From: Roseateles amylovorans
Lineage (GTDB): Bacteria; Pseudomonadota; Gammaproteobacteria; Burkholderiales; Burkholderiaceae_C
Assembly: GCF_025398155.2 (NCBI RefSeq)
Contig: NZ_CP104562.2
Location: 2,046,001 to 2,110,000, forward strand
Length of the DNA stretch: 64,000 bases
Direction of reading: 5' to 3'
Position numbers and translations under genes: made by a program. The notes below the pieces were generated by a model. It ran no database searches. It was not told the DNA's origin and was given only the letters and a program-made list of their open reading frames with translations. This document shows positions 18,452 through 28,182 of this stretch, piece after piece (the first letter of the stretch is position 1; the number at the start of each line of letters is the position of its first letter).

Positions 18452-19642
18452 TCAATCGCCGGATCGAACTCGGGCGACGGCGAGCTCCACCGCGGTGCTG
18501 TAGTCCGCCACGCGGGCGCGATAGGCCCGCAGACTGGCAATGACCTGTCCAGCGTCATCGTGTTGGCGTCCGACCTCATCCAAGGCGGCCGCCGTCGCTT
18601 CGCGCAGCGCCTGCGCCAGTGCGGGCGGAAGCGGCGAAATCGCGATGCCCTGCGTGCGGAGCGACCTCCACGCCACGGCGTTGCGATCTCGGGCCCTGGC
18701 GATGGACCGCATGGCGGCGGCTTGCGCAGCGACGCGAAGGATCTCGCGCAGATCCTCGGGCAGGCGTTGGAACTGCGGTTCATGGATGAACACATGCAGT
18801 GCCACATCGGGCTCGTGCCAGGGCGCGAGATAAAACCGGGCGAAGCGGGCGAGCGGCAGCGTGGTGTCGATCGCCGGACCGACCACATCGGCGCCGTCGA
18901 TGCGTCCCGCTTCAAACGCCGGGACGATGCCGGAGAACGGCAGGCTGACTGGCACCGCGCCGAGCCGTGCCATCACCTGGGCAGGGAAACCGGCGATGCG
19001 CACTCGCAGCCCGCGCAAGTCCTCAGGTCCACGAAGCGGCCGTCGGTACCAGCCGCCCATCTGGATGTCCGTATGGGCCGCAGTCAACGGCACGATCGCC
19101 TGCGAGCGAAGCACCTGTTCGAACAGCATCTGGCCGCCGCCTTGGGTGAGCCAACCTTGCTGCTCGATGGGGGTGAGGCCGAACGGGATCGCCGTGAAGA
19201 AGTCGATCGCCGGCACCTGCTCGGCGTAGTACTGCGCGGTGGTGTGGGCCAGATCGAATTCACCCCGCTGAACGGCCTGCAGCAGCCCTGTGGGTTGGCC
19301 GTGCTGCGAAGGATCGACCAGTTCGATCATCAGCCGTCCGCCGGAGCTGCGTTTCACCAGGTCGCAGAAGTCTTGCGCGCTCTCATGAAGCAAGGGCAGG
19401 GTGGTGGGCCAGGAGGTGGCCATGCGCCAGTGAATCGGCGCTGCGCCGCCGTGGCCGGCGACACGGGAGGCGCGTGGCGCAAGCGCCGAAGGGGATGAGG
19501 CCGGCGGCATGGCGCCACGCGCACCGACGCCGTGGGCGGCGCACCCGACGCCGGTGACGCCGGCTGCCGTGGCGGCCAGCGCGGTGCCGAGCCAGGAGCG
19601 ACGGCTTGAGACGGTCAAGGGACCGGTGGGTTCTGTCCGCAT
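18452..19642 (-). CDS. TRAP-type transporter substrate-binding protein (DctP-like)
   Basis: Periplasmic solute receptor. With start ATG 19642 it has 396 residues and begins with a Tat-like signal (SSRRSWLGTALAATAAG) ending in GVGCA, which could also be a lipobox. Family features: IHWRMATSWPTTLPLL at the mature N-terminus, the Arg of GLRVRIAGFPAQVMARLG that binds the substrate carboxylate, and WHEPDVALHVF near the C-terminus. An alternative ATG at 19762 adds a Pro/Glu/His-rich leader. No TRAP membrane genes (dctQ/dctM) flank it, so it is an orphan receptor. The substrate is unknown, possibly an organic acid. Confidence 0.85.
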   Translation of the reverse strand: MRTEPTGPLTVSSRRSWLGTALAATAAGVTGVGCAAHGVGARGAMPPASSPSALAPRASRVAGHGGAAPIHWRMATSWPTTLPLLHESAQDFCDLVKRSSGGRLMIELVDPSQHGQPTGLLQAVQRGEFDLAHTTAQYYAEQVPAIDFFTAIPFGLTPIEQQGWLTQGGGQMLFEQVLRSQAIVPLTAAHTDIQMGGWYRRPLRGPEDLRGLRVRIAGFPAQVMARLGAVPVSLPFSGIVPAFEAGRIDGADVVGPAIDTTLPLARFARFYLAPWHEPDVALHVFIHEPQFQRLPEDLREILRVAAQAAAMRSIARARDRNAVAWRSLRTQGIAISPLPPALAQALREATAAALDEVGRQHDDAGQVIASLRAYRARVADYSTAVELAVARVRSGD

Positions 19643-19949
19643 AGGCGGATGCGGATCCGGATGCGCGTGCTGCTCTGGTTGCTCCGGTTGCTTTGGCAGC
19701 TCTGGCAGCTCTGGCTGAAGCGTTGGATGCAGGGGATGTGCTGCGTGAGACGGACGGCTCATGGAATCACTTTCTGTCGACGCCAGCTTCGGCGGACTCG
19801 ACAGTGTGATTTCCGTGCGCAGACCAGGAGGCGCCATGAACGGCGCGTTGAAGCGAAACTGCTTCAAGCGGGCATTCACGATGGCGCCGCTGCTGGCGCC
19901 CGCAGGTCGGCCGCCGCGCAGCAGGGCGCGGCGGGATCAGCGCCTCAGC
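19643..19949. other. Region between the TRAP receptor gene and the sensor kinase gene
   Basis: Up to 19762 it can be read as an N-terminal extension of the TRAP receptor (Pro, Glu and His-rich, encoded by 9-bp ggcagctct-like repeats at about 19675-19715). From 19763 to 19949 I see no gene and no clear terminator for the flanking genes. Confidence 0.4.
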
Positions 19950-21275
19950 TCAGACGCTGGCGCGCTTCAAACGCAGCTGTGCGACGAAGCCGCTGTCGTC
20001 CGCATTGGCCAGGCGCAGTTGGGCGCCCAGGCGCTGGATGGATTTCTCGACGATCGCCAGCCCCAGGCCGGCGCCGGTGGCGGCAGTACGGGCGCTGTCG
20101 CCGCGGTAGAACGGGGTGGTCAGCTTGGCCAGCTTGTCCGGCGGCACGCCCGGGCCGTGGTCGCGCACGGTGAGCAGCACCCAGGCGCTGTCAGCCTCGG
20201 CGGTCACCAGGACGCGGGCCGGCTCGTCGTCGTGATGGCCGTAGCGGCGGGCGTTCTCGAAGAGGTTGAGCAGGATGCGGCCGAACTCGGTCGGATCGGT
20301 CCAGATGCGCAGCGCAGCGGACAGCCTCACGGTGATCTGGATCTGCTGCGGATCCCGGAAGCCCTGGGCTTCGCGCTCCACCAGCTCGCGCAGGTTCATC
20401 GCCTGCAGCTGCAGCTCGCTGGGGCGGGCGTAGTCCATGAACTTGTTGATGATCGCGTCGAGCTGGTCGATGTCCTGGGCAATGAATTGCCGCGCCTGTT
20501 CATCGGTGACGCTCATCTCCGCCTCCAGGCGCAGTCGCGCCAGCGGGGTGCGCAGGTCGTGGGAGATGCCGGCCAGCATGACGCTGCGGTCCTCTTCCAT
20601 CTTTGCCAGCTCACGGGCCATGCGGTTGAAGCCCATGTTGACCTCACGGATCTCGCTGGTGAGCGTGCTTTCATCCAGGCGGGAGTCGTACTCGCCTTCG
20701 CGGATGCGTCCGGCGGCGATCGACAGCTCTCGCAGCGGCTGGTTGATCAGCCTGGCGATGGCCGCCGCGCCCAGCAGCGAGGCGCCCAGCGCGATCATGA
20801 TCCACCACCAGTTGCTGGCGAAGTTGGTCTGCAGCGGCGCGGCATTGGTCTGCAGCCAGAACTGGTCCGCGCCGACGTCGAACCGCACCCACAGCCCCGG
20901 CACGCCGTTCAGCCCGCTGGCCAGCACCGTCTGCGGGCCCAGGCGAGACACCAGCTCCTTGCGCAGCCGTTGGGCAAACGGCGTGTTCTCGTAGGGCATC
21001 CAGCGGTCGGTCGCTTCGGCGACCTCCACCTGGACCGCCTCGCTGCGCGCCAGCGACTTGACCACCGCGACGCGGTTGATCGAATCCGTGCTCGACAGCG
21101 CCACGCGCGAGAGATTCACCAGCCCGGCGAGCTGCTGCGCAGCCTCCAGGGCCTTGGGCTCCGCTTCCAGGGCCTTGAAGGTCTGCTGCCACGCCAGCAC
21201 CCCGGCTGCCAGCAGCAAGGCCAGCAGGGCGAAGGTGCGCCAGAACAGGTTCAGCGCCAAACGGGGAGGGGTCAC
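19950..21275 (-). CDS. EnvZ-like sensor histidine kinase
   Basis: Inner-membrane sensor kinase of 441 residues. Layout: TM1 at about 12-29 (ALLALLLAAGVLAW), a periplasmic domain to about residue 155, TM2 (WWWIMIALGASLLGAAAIA), HAMP domain, H-box AGISHDLRTPLARLRLE with the phosphorylated His near residue 240, N-box LLNLFENARRYG, G1 DHGPGVPPDKL and G2 ATGAGLGLAIV. This matches the EnvZ type. The cognate OmpR-like regulator lies upstream on the same strand, separated by a 399-base gap with a repeat array. The signal is unknown. Confidence 0.92.
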   Translation of the reverse strand: MTPPRLALNLFWRTFALLALLLAAGVLAWQQTFKALEAEPKALEAAQQLAGLVNLSRVALSSTDSINRVAVVKSLARSEAVQVEVAEATDRWMPYENTPFAQRLRKELVSRLGPQTVLASGLNGVPGLWVRFDVGADQFWLQTNAAPLQTNFASNWWWIMIALGASLLGAAAIARLINQPLRELSIAAGRIREGEYDSRLDESTLTSEIREVNMGFNRMARELAKMEEDRSVMLAGISHDLRTPLARLRLEAEMSVTDEQARQFIAQDIDQLDAIINKFMDYARPSELQLQAMNLRELVEREAQGFRDPQQIQITVRLSAALRIWTDPTEFGRILLNLFENARRYGHHDDEPARVLVTAEADSAWVLLTVRDHGPGVPPDKLAKLTTPFYRGDSARTAATGAGLGLAIVEKSIQRLGAQLRLANADDSGFVAQLRLKRASV

Positions 21276-21674
21276 GGGTGGTGATGCTTTCAGTGACTGC
21301 GGGTGGTGCTCGGCGTCAGGCGGCCGGGCGCCGGGAGATTCGGTCCGATCGAGGCCACCGGGTCAACGGTGCCGTCGATCCCGACCCTCCGGTCCGTGCT
21401 GTCGCCCTCAACGAGGGGGGCGGCGCGGACCGCAGGGGCAGTGGGGCCGGTAGCTTGCGGATGAATCAACGGATCGAGTCGGTGAGGGATCATCGACAGG
21501 GTCGGACCGGCGAACGATCAAGGAGAGGCCGGTGATCGCTCCATGTCCCATCCGTTCATTGCTCAGCGGATCGGGAAATCCGTCCACACGGTGAGACCCA
21601 CGGGGAAGCGACCTCGGTCATCAGGATGATCAGGGCGATCAGGGCGATCAGGGCCATCAAGCCCATCAGGCCCA
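21276..21674. repeat. Gap between regulator and kinase genes with a 9-bp tandem array (21619-21681)
   Basis: Seven 9-bp units of (g/c)atcag(g/a)(g/c)c type run from 21619 into the stop region of the response regulator gene. The rest of the 399 bases has no convincing gene. A two-component pair is usually separated by few bases, so this gap looks expanded. Confidence 0.75.
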
Positions 21675-22403
21675 TCAAGCTGCTTCGTCGGGCACGAACA
21701 CATAGCCCACGCCCCAGACCGTCTGGATGAAGCGCGGCTGGGCCGGATCTTCTTCCAGCAGCTTGCGCAGGCGGGAGACCTGGACGTCCAGGCTGCGGTC
21801 GAAGGGTTCGAACTCACGGCCGCGGGCCAGCATGGCCAGCTTGTCGCGCGACAGCGGTTGGCGCGGATGGCGGACCAGGGCCTTGAGCATCGAGAACTCG
21901 CCGGTGGTCAGCGGCACCGGCTCGCCGTTCTTGGACAGCCGACGCAGGGCCAGGTCGAATTCGAAGGGGCCGAACTGGACCGTCATCGGCTCCTTGGACG
22001 GCGCGCCCGGTGCTTCCGGCGGCGGACGGCGGCGCAGCACCGCATTGATCCGGGCCAGCAGCTCGCGGGGATTGAAGGGCTTGGCCAGGTAGTCGTCGGC
22101 CCCCACCTCGAGGCCGACGATGCGATCCACCTCTTCGACCTTGGCCGTGAGCATGATGATCGGCGTGCTGTCGCCGGCGGCGCGCAGGCGGCGGCAGATC
22201 GACAGGCCGTCTTCGCCCGGCAGCATCAGGTCGAGCACGATCAGGTCGACCGTCTCACGGGTCAACTGCTTGTTCAGCGCCTTGCTGTCCTCGGCGAGCA
22301 GAACTTCGAAGCCCTCTTGCGCCAGATACCGGCGCAGCAGGTCGCGGATGCGTGCATCGTCGTCCACGACCAGGATGCGGTTGGGGCGGGAATTGCTTTG
22401 CAT
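21675..22403 (-). CDS. ompR: OmpR-family response regulator
   Basis: DNA-binding response regulator of 242 residues. The receiver domain has the acidic pocket Asp14/Asp15 (VVDDDARIRDLLRRYL), phospho-acceptor Asp58 (LIVLDLMLPGEDG), Thr of IIMLTAK and Lys of YLAKPF. After a Pro-rich linker comes a winged-helix domain with LTTGEFSMLKALVRHP and FDRSLDVQVSRLRKLLEEDP, ending IQTVWGVGYVFVPDEAA, very close to OmpR. AGGAG lies upstream of the ATG. It pairs with the EnvZ-like kinase downstream. Likely roles are osmotic or envelope adaptation, by family analogy. Confidence 0.92.
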   Translation of the reverse strand: MQSNSRPNRILVVDDDARIRDLLRRYLAQEGFEVLLAEDSKALNKQLTRETVDLIVLDLMLPGEDGLSICRRLRAAGDSTPIIMLTAKVEEVDRIVGLEVGADDYLAKPFNPRELLARINAVLRRRPPPEAPGAPSKEPMTVQFGPFEFDLALRRLSKNGEPVPLTTGEFSMLKALVRHPRQPLSRDKLAMLARGREFEPFDRSLDVQVSRLRKLLEEDPAQPRFIQTVWGVGYVFVPDEAA

Positions 22404-22576
22404 TGCGGCCTCTCCTGAATATGTAACAGCGGCACTGTAAGCGCGTTTTTTCCCCTTGTTTGCGCCATGCAGCAGTCCTTACGGGTTAGTTACAACTTAT
22501 GTAAACAGACCGGTCATCCATCACCCTTGCGCCGCTTGTTATGCTGGTTCTCCCTAGGATTTTCACAGGACGTTAG

Positions 22577-23320
22577 ATGATCCGAAAGCAACACAAGCCC
22601 CTGTTGGCCCTGGTTTTGAGCGCTGCGGCGCTGCTGCCAGGCCTCTCGCATGCCCAGGCGCAGGCTCGAACCGATCTGCTGAACCTGACGGCATCGGCCA
22701 GTACCGAGGTCACCCGCGACCTGCTGATGCTGAGCTTCTCGACCACCCGCGAGGGCAAGGAAGCAGCGGCCGTGCAGAGCGAACTGAAGCAGGCGCTGGA
22801 TGCGGCGCTGGCCGAGGCGCGCAAGGTGGCCAAGCCGGGGCAGGTGGAGGTGCAGGCGGGCAATCTGTCCATCTACCCGCGCTACGGCCAGCCGCGTGTG
22901 AGCAGCGGCGGCGCGACGACCAACCAGATCACCGGCTGGCAGGGCAGTGTGGAACTGCAGGTGCAGGGGCGTGACATGGACGCCATTGCCAAGCTGAGCA
23001 GCCGCATCCAGACGATGAGCATCGCCAACGTCAGCTACGGCTTGTCGCGCGAAGCCCGTGAGAAGGCGGAGGACAGTGTGGTCGCGGACGCGATTGCCGG
23101 CTACAAGGCCAAGGCCGCGAACTATGCCAAGCAGTTCGGCTACAGCGCGTTCCGCATCGGCGAAGTCAGCGTCAATGCCGACCCGGGCCCGGTGATGGCC
23201 ATGGCGCAGCCGCGCTTCAAGGCGATGGGTGTGTCCGCCTCGGAACAGGCCCTGCCGGTTGAATCGGGCAAGGCCACCGTGACGGTGAACGTCAACGGCA
23301 ACGTCGTGATGACGCGCTGA
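22577..23320 (+). CDS. SIMPL-domain periplasmic protein
   Basis: A 247-residue protein with a cleavable signal peptide (LLALVLSAAALLPGLSHAQA), followed by one SIMPL (DUF541) domain: LNLTASASTEVTRDLLMLSFST, Q-rich helix KQALDAALAEARKVA, YPRYGQPRV and the IANVSYGLSREAREKAED segment. The protein ends in a beta strand VTVNVNGNVVMTR. Family members such as E. coli YggE are periplasmic and linked to oxidative-stress tolerance, but the biochemistry is unknown. It is divergent from the ompR-type gene and shares its 173-base promoter region. Confidence 0.9.
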   Translation: MIRKQHKPLLALVLSAAALLPGLSHAQAQARTDLLNLTASASTEVTRDLLMLSFSTTREGKEAAAVQSELKQALDAALAEARKVAKPGQVEVQAGNLSIYPRYGQPRVSSGGATTNQITGWQGSVELQVQGRDMDAIAKLSSRIQTMSIANVSYGLSREAREKAEDSVVADAIAGYKAKAANYAKQFGYSAFRIGEVSVNADPGPVMAMAQPRFKAMGVSASEQALPVESGKATVTVNVNGNVVMTR

Positions 23321-23424
23321 TCCCGCGACAGCATCCCGGCGTGCGCAGCCAGCGTGCGGCTGGGGTGTGGTGGCTGCGCCGATGGCGGACTGACCTGCAG
23401 GTCCTCATGCCTGCAGGTCCTCAT

Positions 23425-23451
23425 GCAGCCAGCGCGGAGCGCGCTGGCTGC
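23425..23451. terminator. Hairpin between convergent SIMPL and hydroxybutyrate dehydrogenase genes
   Basis: A perfect 11-bp stem gcagccagcgc / gcgctggctgc with a 5-base loop sits in the 150-base gap between two convergent genes. There is no T-run on either side. The position favours a bidirectional terminator. Confidence 0.55.
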
Positions 23452-23470
23452 GTTCAAACGGCGGGTACGA

Positions 23471-24253
23471 TCACTGCGCCACCCAGCCGCCATCCATGGC
23501 CCAGGCTTGGCCGCGGACATTGATCGCAGCGTCCGAGCACAGGAACACCGCCAGGGCGCCCAGCTCTTCGGGCGTGGTGAACTGCAGCGAGGGCTGCTTT
23601 TCCGACAGCAACTGGCGTTTCGCCTCATCCACCGTCAGGCCTTCCTTGGCCGCGCGGTCGTCGATCTGCTTTTGCACCAGGGGTGTCAACACCCAGCCCG
23701 GGCAGATCGCATTGACCGTGACCGGCAGGGTGGCCGTCTCCAGGGCGGCCGCCTTGGTCAAGCCCAGCAGGCCATGCTTGGCCGCCACATAGGCCGACTT
23801 GCCAGGCGAAGCCACGAGACCGTGGGTGGACGCGATGTTGATCACGCGCCCCCAGCCGCGCTGCTTCATGCCCGGCAGCGCCAGGCGCATGGTGTGGAAG
23901 GCGCTGGTGAGGTTGATGGCGATGATCGCGTCCCAGCGGTCGACGGGGAACTCGTCGACGTTCGCCACGAACTGAATGCCGGCGTTGTTAACCAGAATGT
24001 CGCATCCACCGAAGTCCTTGTTGATGGTGGCCATCATGGCCTCGATCTCGGCCGGCTTGCTCATGTCGGCCCCGTGAAAACCGACGCGGATGCCGTGTTC
24101 ACGGCCCGCGGCCTCCACTTCCGCCCGCGGCGCCTCGGCATCTCCGAAGCCGTTGAGCACCAGGTTGGCGCCTTGCCGGGCGAGGGTCAGGGCAATCCCC
24201 AATCCGATGCCGCTGGTCGAACCGGTCACCAGCGCCGTCTTTCCTTGCAACAT
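23471..24253 (-). CDS. bdhA: D-3-hydroxybutyrate dehydrogenase
   Basis: Short-chain dehydrogenase of 260 residues oxidising 3-hydroxybutyrate to acetoacetate with NAD+, part of polyhydroxybutyrate turnover. Visible: the cofactor motif TGSTSGIGLGIALTLA, NNAG motif (LVNNAGIQFV), catalytic Ser in IASTHG and the Tyr-x-x-x-Lys pair in SAYVAAKHG. The specific QFV and HGLVASPGK context and the C-terminal MDGGWVAQ are those of 3-hydroxybutyrate dehydrogenases. phaR elsewhere in the window fits a PHB-storing organism. Its start is 48 bases from the divergent hydrolase gene. Confidence 0.92.
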   Translation of the reverse strand: MLQGKTALVTGSTSGIGLGIALTLARQGANLVLNGFGDAEAPRAEVEAAGREHGIRVGFHGADMSKPAEIEAMMATINKDFGGCDILVNNAGIQFVANVDEFPVDRWDAIIAINLTSAFHTMRLALPGMKQRGWGRVINIASTHGLVASPGKSAYVAAKHGLLGLTKAAALETATLPVTVNAICPGWVLTPLVQKQIDDRAAKEGLTVDEAKRQLLSEKQPSLQFTTPEELGALAVFLCSDAAINVRGQAWAMDGGWVAQ

Positions 24254-24301
24254 GCCGGGTCCTCTTCAGGGTTGTTAGGATGGGTGCAAAGGATACGAGC
24301 G

Positions 24302-25168
24302 ATGTCTGAACCCTTGTTGAAAAAAGTCCAGGCCTTGAGCCCCTGCGGCCTCCATCGGATGGCCTATTGGGAGTGGGGTCAAGCCGACAATCCCCGCGTG
24401 CTGGTGTGCGTGCATGGTTTGTCGCGCCAGGGGCGTGATTTCGACGTGCTGGCTCGCCGCCTGGCGGATCGCTACCGGATCATCTGTCCGGATGTGGTCG
24501 GCCGCGGCGAGTCCGACTGGCTCGGCGATCCCCGCAACTATCAGCTGCCGCAATATGTGTCGGACATGGTCACCCTGCTGGCCCGCCTGGGCGTGCCGCA
24601 GGTGGACTGGCTGGGCACCTCCATGGGCGGCCTGATCGGCCTGGCGCTGGCAGCGATGCCGGCGAGTCCGATCCGCCGGCTCATCCTCAACGACGTGGGG
24701 CCCACCATCGAGTTCGTCGCCTTGCAGCGCATCGCCGGCTACATCGGTCGCGCGCCCCAGTTCGAGACCTGCCAGCAGGGCGCGGACTACCTGCGCAGCG
24801 TGTCCGAGGGCTTCGGCCCCCACACCGACGAGCAGTGGCTGGCGCTGTCGCGCCCGATGTTCAAGCCCGATGGCGACCGCTGCCGGCTCCATTACGACCC
24901 GCGCATCGGCCAGGGCTTGGCGGGGCTGACGCCGGAACTGGCCAAGGCCGGCGAGTCGCAGCTGTGGGCCGCCTATGATGCGCTGCGTTGCCCGACGCTG
25001 CTGCTGCGCGGCACCGAATCCGACCTGCTGAGCGCCGCCACGGCGCAGGCGATGACGCAACGCGGTCCCCGCGCGACGCTGTACGAAGTGGCCGGCGTGG
25101 GCCATGCGCCGATGCTGGTGCAGGACGATCAGATCCAAGTGGTGGAACGCTTCCTGGAGGGCGGCTGA
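24302..25168 (+). CDS. Alpha/beta-fold hydrolase
   Basis: A 288-residue cytosolic hydrolase starting MSEPLLKKVQALSPCGL at ATG 24302. The oxyanion-hole motif VCVHGLSRQGRDFD, nucleophile elbow LGTSMGGL, an acid Asp in GTESDLLSA and catalytic His in VAGVGHAPML are all present. The Arg of DVVGRGESDW is shared with many C-C hydrolases and esterases. The substrate is unknown. Divergence from bdhA and co-orientation with relA do not settle the role. A link to short-chain hydroxyacid metabolism is only a guess. Confidence 0.88.
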   Translation: MSEPLLKKVQALSPCGLHRMAYWEWGQADNPRVLVCVHGLSRQGRDFDVLARRLADRYRIICPDVVGRGESDWLGDPRNYQLPQYVSDMVTLLARLGVPQVDWLGTSMGGLIGLALAAMPASPIRRLILNDVGPTIEFVALQRIAGYIGRAPQFETCQQGADYLRSVSEGFGPHTDEQWLALSRPMFKPDGDRCRLHYDPRIGQGLAGLTPELAKAGESQLWAAYDALRCPTLLLRGTESDLLSAATAQAMTQRGPRATLYEVAGVGHAPMLVQDDQIQVVERFLEGG

Positions 25169-25214
25169 ACGCGACGCCTGAGGCGCGCGTCCGACGCGAC
25201 GCGGTGAGAGAAGT

Positions 25215-27488
25215 ATGAAGACAGAGTTGGGTCTGCGTGCCGAGCAGGCGTCGCCCATCGTGGCCCTGCTGGACGGTGACCTGCCCAGCCGCCTGCCGGC
25301 GGCCCGGCCGCAGCCGGCCGAAGTGGTCGATCCGATCCGGCGCGCCCGCGCCTTTGCCGAACCGCTGCTGGCGGACCGTCTGCTGGATACCGGCGAACCG
25401 GCGCTCGAGCACGCCGATGGCGTGGCGGTGATCCTGGCTGGCGTCGGGGCGGCGCCCACGATGCAGGCCGCCTCCTATCTGGTGTATGCCGGCGACTATC
25501 TGAACAAGCCGGAGGAGATCGTCGCCAAAGCCTTTGGCGAGAGCGATGCCAGCCTGGTCAGCCACACCCGGCGCCTGGTGCAGATCCAGCGTGCGGCGCG
25601 CGAGGCCAAGGTCGAGAACCAACGCCGGCAGGAGCAGACCGAGCTGGTGCGCAAGATGCTGCTGGCGTTCTCGCGCGACCTGCGAGTGGTGCTGCTGCGG
25701 CTGGCGTCGCGACTGCAGACGCTGCGCTGGTTCGCGGCCAGCAAGACCGCCTGCCCGCGCGAGCTCGCGGCGGAGTCGCTGCAGGTGTTTGCGCCGCTGG
25801 CCAATCGTCTGGGCATCTGGCAGATCAAATGGGAGCTGGAAGATCTGTCCTTCCGCTTCCTGGAGCCGGAGCAATATCACCAGCTGGCCCGCGGCCTGCA
25901 TGAAAAGCGGGTGGAGCGCGAGCAGTCGGTCGACGCGGTGCGCGCCACGCTGGAACGGGTGCTGCGCGACCAGGGCATCGCGGCGCAGGTGCAGGGGCGG
26001 CCGAAGCACCTCTACAGCATCTGGAAGAAGATGCGCGGCAAGGGACTCACGCTGGAGCGGGTTTTCGACCTGCGCGCGCTGCGTGTGATCGTTCCCGAGA
26101 TCGCTGATTGCTACGCCGCCCTGGCCCGGCTGCATGAGCGCTATCAGCCGGTCGACGGCGAGTTCGACGACTACATCGCCCGGCCCAAGCCCAACGGCTA
26201 CCAATCGCTGCACACGGTGGTGATGGCCGAGGACGGTCGGCCGATGGAGGTCCAGATCCGTACCCGCGCCATGCATGAGCATGCGGAGCACGGCGTCGCG
26301 GCGCATTGGGCCTACAAGGAAGCGGGTACCAAGGGTTATGCGGGCGTCGTCGCTGCCGGTGAGTTCGAGGAACAGGTGGCGCAGGCCCGCAAGGCGGTGT
26401 TGCGCCAACTGCTGGCCTGGGAGCGCGACTTCGCCGCCGAAAGCGGCCCCGCCTTCGACGACCGGCTGTATGTCTTCACCCCGCAGGCCTCGGTGATCGA
26501 GCTGTGCGCGGGCGCCACGGCGATCGACTTCGCTTATGCGCTGCACACGGACCTGGGCCATCGCTGCCGCGGCGCGAAGGTCGACGGCCAGATGGTGCCG
26601 CTCAACACCCCGCTGAAGAGCGGCCAGACGGTGGAGATCGTCGCGCTGAAGGAAGGCGGCCCGTCGCTGGACTGGTTGAATGCGGAACTGGGTTATCTGC
26701 AGAGCCCGCGCAGCAAGGCCAAGGTCCGTGCCTGGTTCAATGCACAAGCGCAGTCACAAACCATCGCCAAGGGTCGCGAGCTGGTCGAGAAGCTGCTGCA
26801 GCGTGAAGGCAAGACCGCGATCAAGCTGGAAGACCTGGCCGGGCGGCTGGGCTTCAAGAACGCGGATGCGCTCTTTGAGGTCGTCGGCAAGGACGAGTAC
26901 TCGCTGCGCAACATCGAGACCCTGCTGCGCCCGCCCGTTCAGGAACCCGACGAGGACGCCGTGCTGGCGCAGCGCCACACCCGCGGCGAGGTGCCGGATG
27001 CACGCACCCCCAAGGGCGGCGTGCTGGTGGTGGGCGTGGACTCGCTGCTCACCAGCCTGGCCCGTTGCTGCCGACCGGCGCCGCCCGACCAGATCACCGG
27101 CTATGTGACCCGCGGGAAGGGCGTGGCGATTCATCGCTGCGATTGCGCCAACCTGCGGGAGATGGCCAGGGCCTCGCCCGAGCGGGTGATCGCCGTGGCT
27201 TGGGGTGAGCCGTCTTCGGACAAGATGGGCAAGGCGGCGCAATACCCGGTGGATCTGGTGGTGGAGGCGAACGACCGACCGGGCCTGCTGCGTGATGTGC
27301 TGGAGCTGTTTGCCAAGGACAAGCTGGCCGTGGTGGCAGTGAACCAGCAAAGCGGCAAGGGCAAGCCGGCCCGCAACGACCTGTCGCGCATGAGTTTCAC
27401 GGTGGAGGTCAGTGATGCGCAGCGTCTGAATCAGACCTTGGCCAGCTTGTCGCAGCTCTCCGGCGTTCGGAGCGCGCGGCGACGCTGA
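25215..27488 (+). CDS. relA: (p)ppGpp synthetase I
   Basis: Ribosome-associated GTP pyrophosphokinase of the stringent response, 757 residues. The N-terminal HD region is degenerate: family histidines are replaced (ALEHADGVAVIL, YLVYAGDYL where hydrolases have an HD pair). This marks it as a synthetase-only RelA rather than SpoT. The synthetase domain has GRPKHLYSIWKKM, FDLRALRVIV and ARPKPNGYQSLHTVV. TGS (VFTPQASVIELCAGATAIDFAY), the zinc-finger/CC domain (LARCCRPAPPDQITGYV) and a C-terminal ACT domain follow. It starts 46 bases after the hydrolase gene. Confidence 0.95.
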   Translation: MKTELGLRAEQASPIVALLDGDLPSRLPAARPQPAEVVDPIRRARAFAEPLLADRLLDTGEPALEHADGVAVILAGVGAAPTMQAASYLVYAGDYLNKPEEIVAKAFGESDASLVSHTRRLVQIQRAAREAKVENQRRQEQTELVRKMLLAFSRDLRVVLLRLASRLQTLRWFAASKTACPRELAAESLQVFAPLANRLGIWQIKWELEDLSFRFLEPEQYHQLARGLHEKRVEREQSVDAVRATLERVLRDQGIAAQVQGRPKHLYSIWKKMRGKGLTLERVFDLRALRVIVPEIADCYAALARLHERYQPVDGEFDDYIARPKPNGYQSLHTVVMAEDGRPMEVQIRTRAMHEHAEHGVAAHWAYKEAGTKGYAGVVAAGEFEEQVAQARKAVLRQLLAWERDFAAESGPAFDDRLYVFTPQASVIELCAGATAIDFAYALHTDLGHRCRGAKVDGQMVPLNTPLKSGQTVEIVALKEGGPSLDWLNAELGYLQSPRSKAKVRAWFNAQAQSQTIAKGRELVEKLLQREGKTAIKLEDLAGRLGFKNADALFEVVGKDEYSLRNIETLLRPPVQEPDEDAVLAQRHTRGEVPDARTPKGGVLVVGVDSLLTSLARCCRPAPPDQITGYVTRGKGVAIHRCDCANLREMARASPERVIAVAWGEPSSDKMGKAAQYPVDLVVEANDRPGLLRDVLELFAKDKLAVVAVNQQSGKGKPARNDLSRMSFTVEVSDAQRLNQTLASLSQLSGVRSARRR

Positions 27489-27677
27489 GATTTTTCGCAT
27501 CGGCATCCCGGCGGGTGGCGGTGCGCGGAATCGGCGTCGAAGCCCTGTCCATCGGAGTTGTGAGGCAGGGGGCAAAGCCGGTGGCAAAACGCAATGCTGC
27601 GACTGTGCGTTAATCGCTCTTTTTCCTGCAGATTCATCGACGAGTCTCGAAATCCGGTCTATACTGCGAAGCTCTTC

Positions 27678-27754
27678 AGGCGCGTAGCTCAGTTGGTTAG
27701 AGCACCACCTTGACATGGTGGGGGTCGTTGGTTCGAATCCAATCGCGCCTACCA
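27678..27754 (+). tRNA. tRNA-Val (anticodon GAC)
   Basis: A 77-base cloverleaf including an encoded CCA end. The 7-bp acceptor stem is aggcgcg / cgcgcct, the D arm is gctcagttggttagagc, and the anticodon stem ccacc / ggtgg carries the loop ttgacat with anticodon GAC. The T arm contains gttcgaatc. It reads valine GUC/GUU codons. Confidence 0.97.
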
Positions 27755-27837
27755 CGAATAAAAGACGGTTTGGGGATTTCTTGGGTATTTCCAAGAGCCC
27801 CAAACAATCGAATGATTCGTGGAGCTGAAGAAAACGA

Positions 27838-27860
27838 AACCGGCGCCAAGCCGGTTTTTT
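27838..27860 (+). terminator. Rho-independent terminator downstream of tRNA-Val
   Basis: Stem aaccggc / gccggtt with a 5-base loop, followed by a run of six T, 84 bases after the tRNA. The remaining DNA up to 28182 has no convincing gene. A frame extending the next gene to 28033 is weaker than its internal start. Confidence 0.85.
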
Positions 27861-28182
27861 CGTTTCTGGGCTGGACTCCGCCGCAGGCGAGCCACTGACC
27901 GCTGTCACCGTCAAGGTAGTTCGGCCAGACGCTCACGCTGATCGAACTGCGTCTGCTACGCCAAGGTCTTTCAGCGCCCAGAAGCTACGCTCGTCCTGCC
28001 TTGCCAGGAGAAACGACCACTGCGGCACTCGAATGCCGTCCCGGGCGGTGCTTCCATCCCATCGCGTACTGGTCATTGACGACGTCTCCGTATTCCTGAA
28101 GCGCAATTTCAGCGTTCTGCTGATGGCCGTGGCGGTCGTTTCGGTCACAGTGCCAGGCTCGTTCCATCGCCCGGGAGACAGC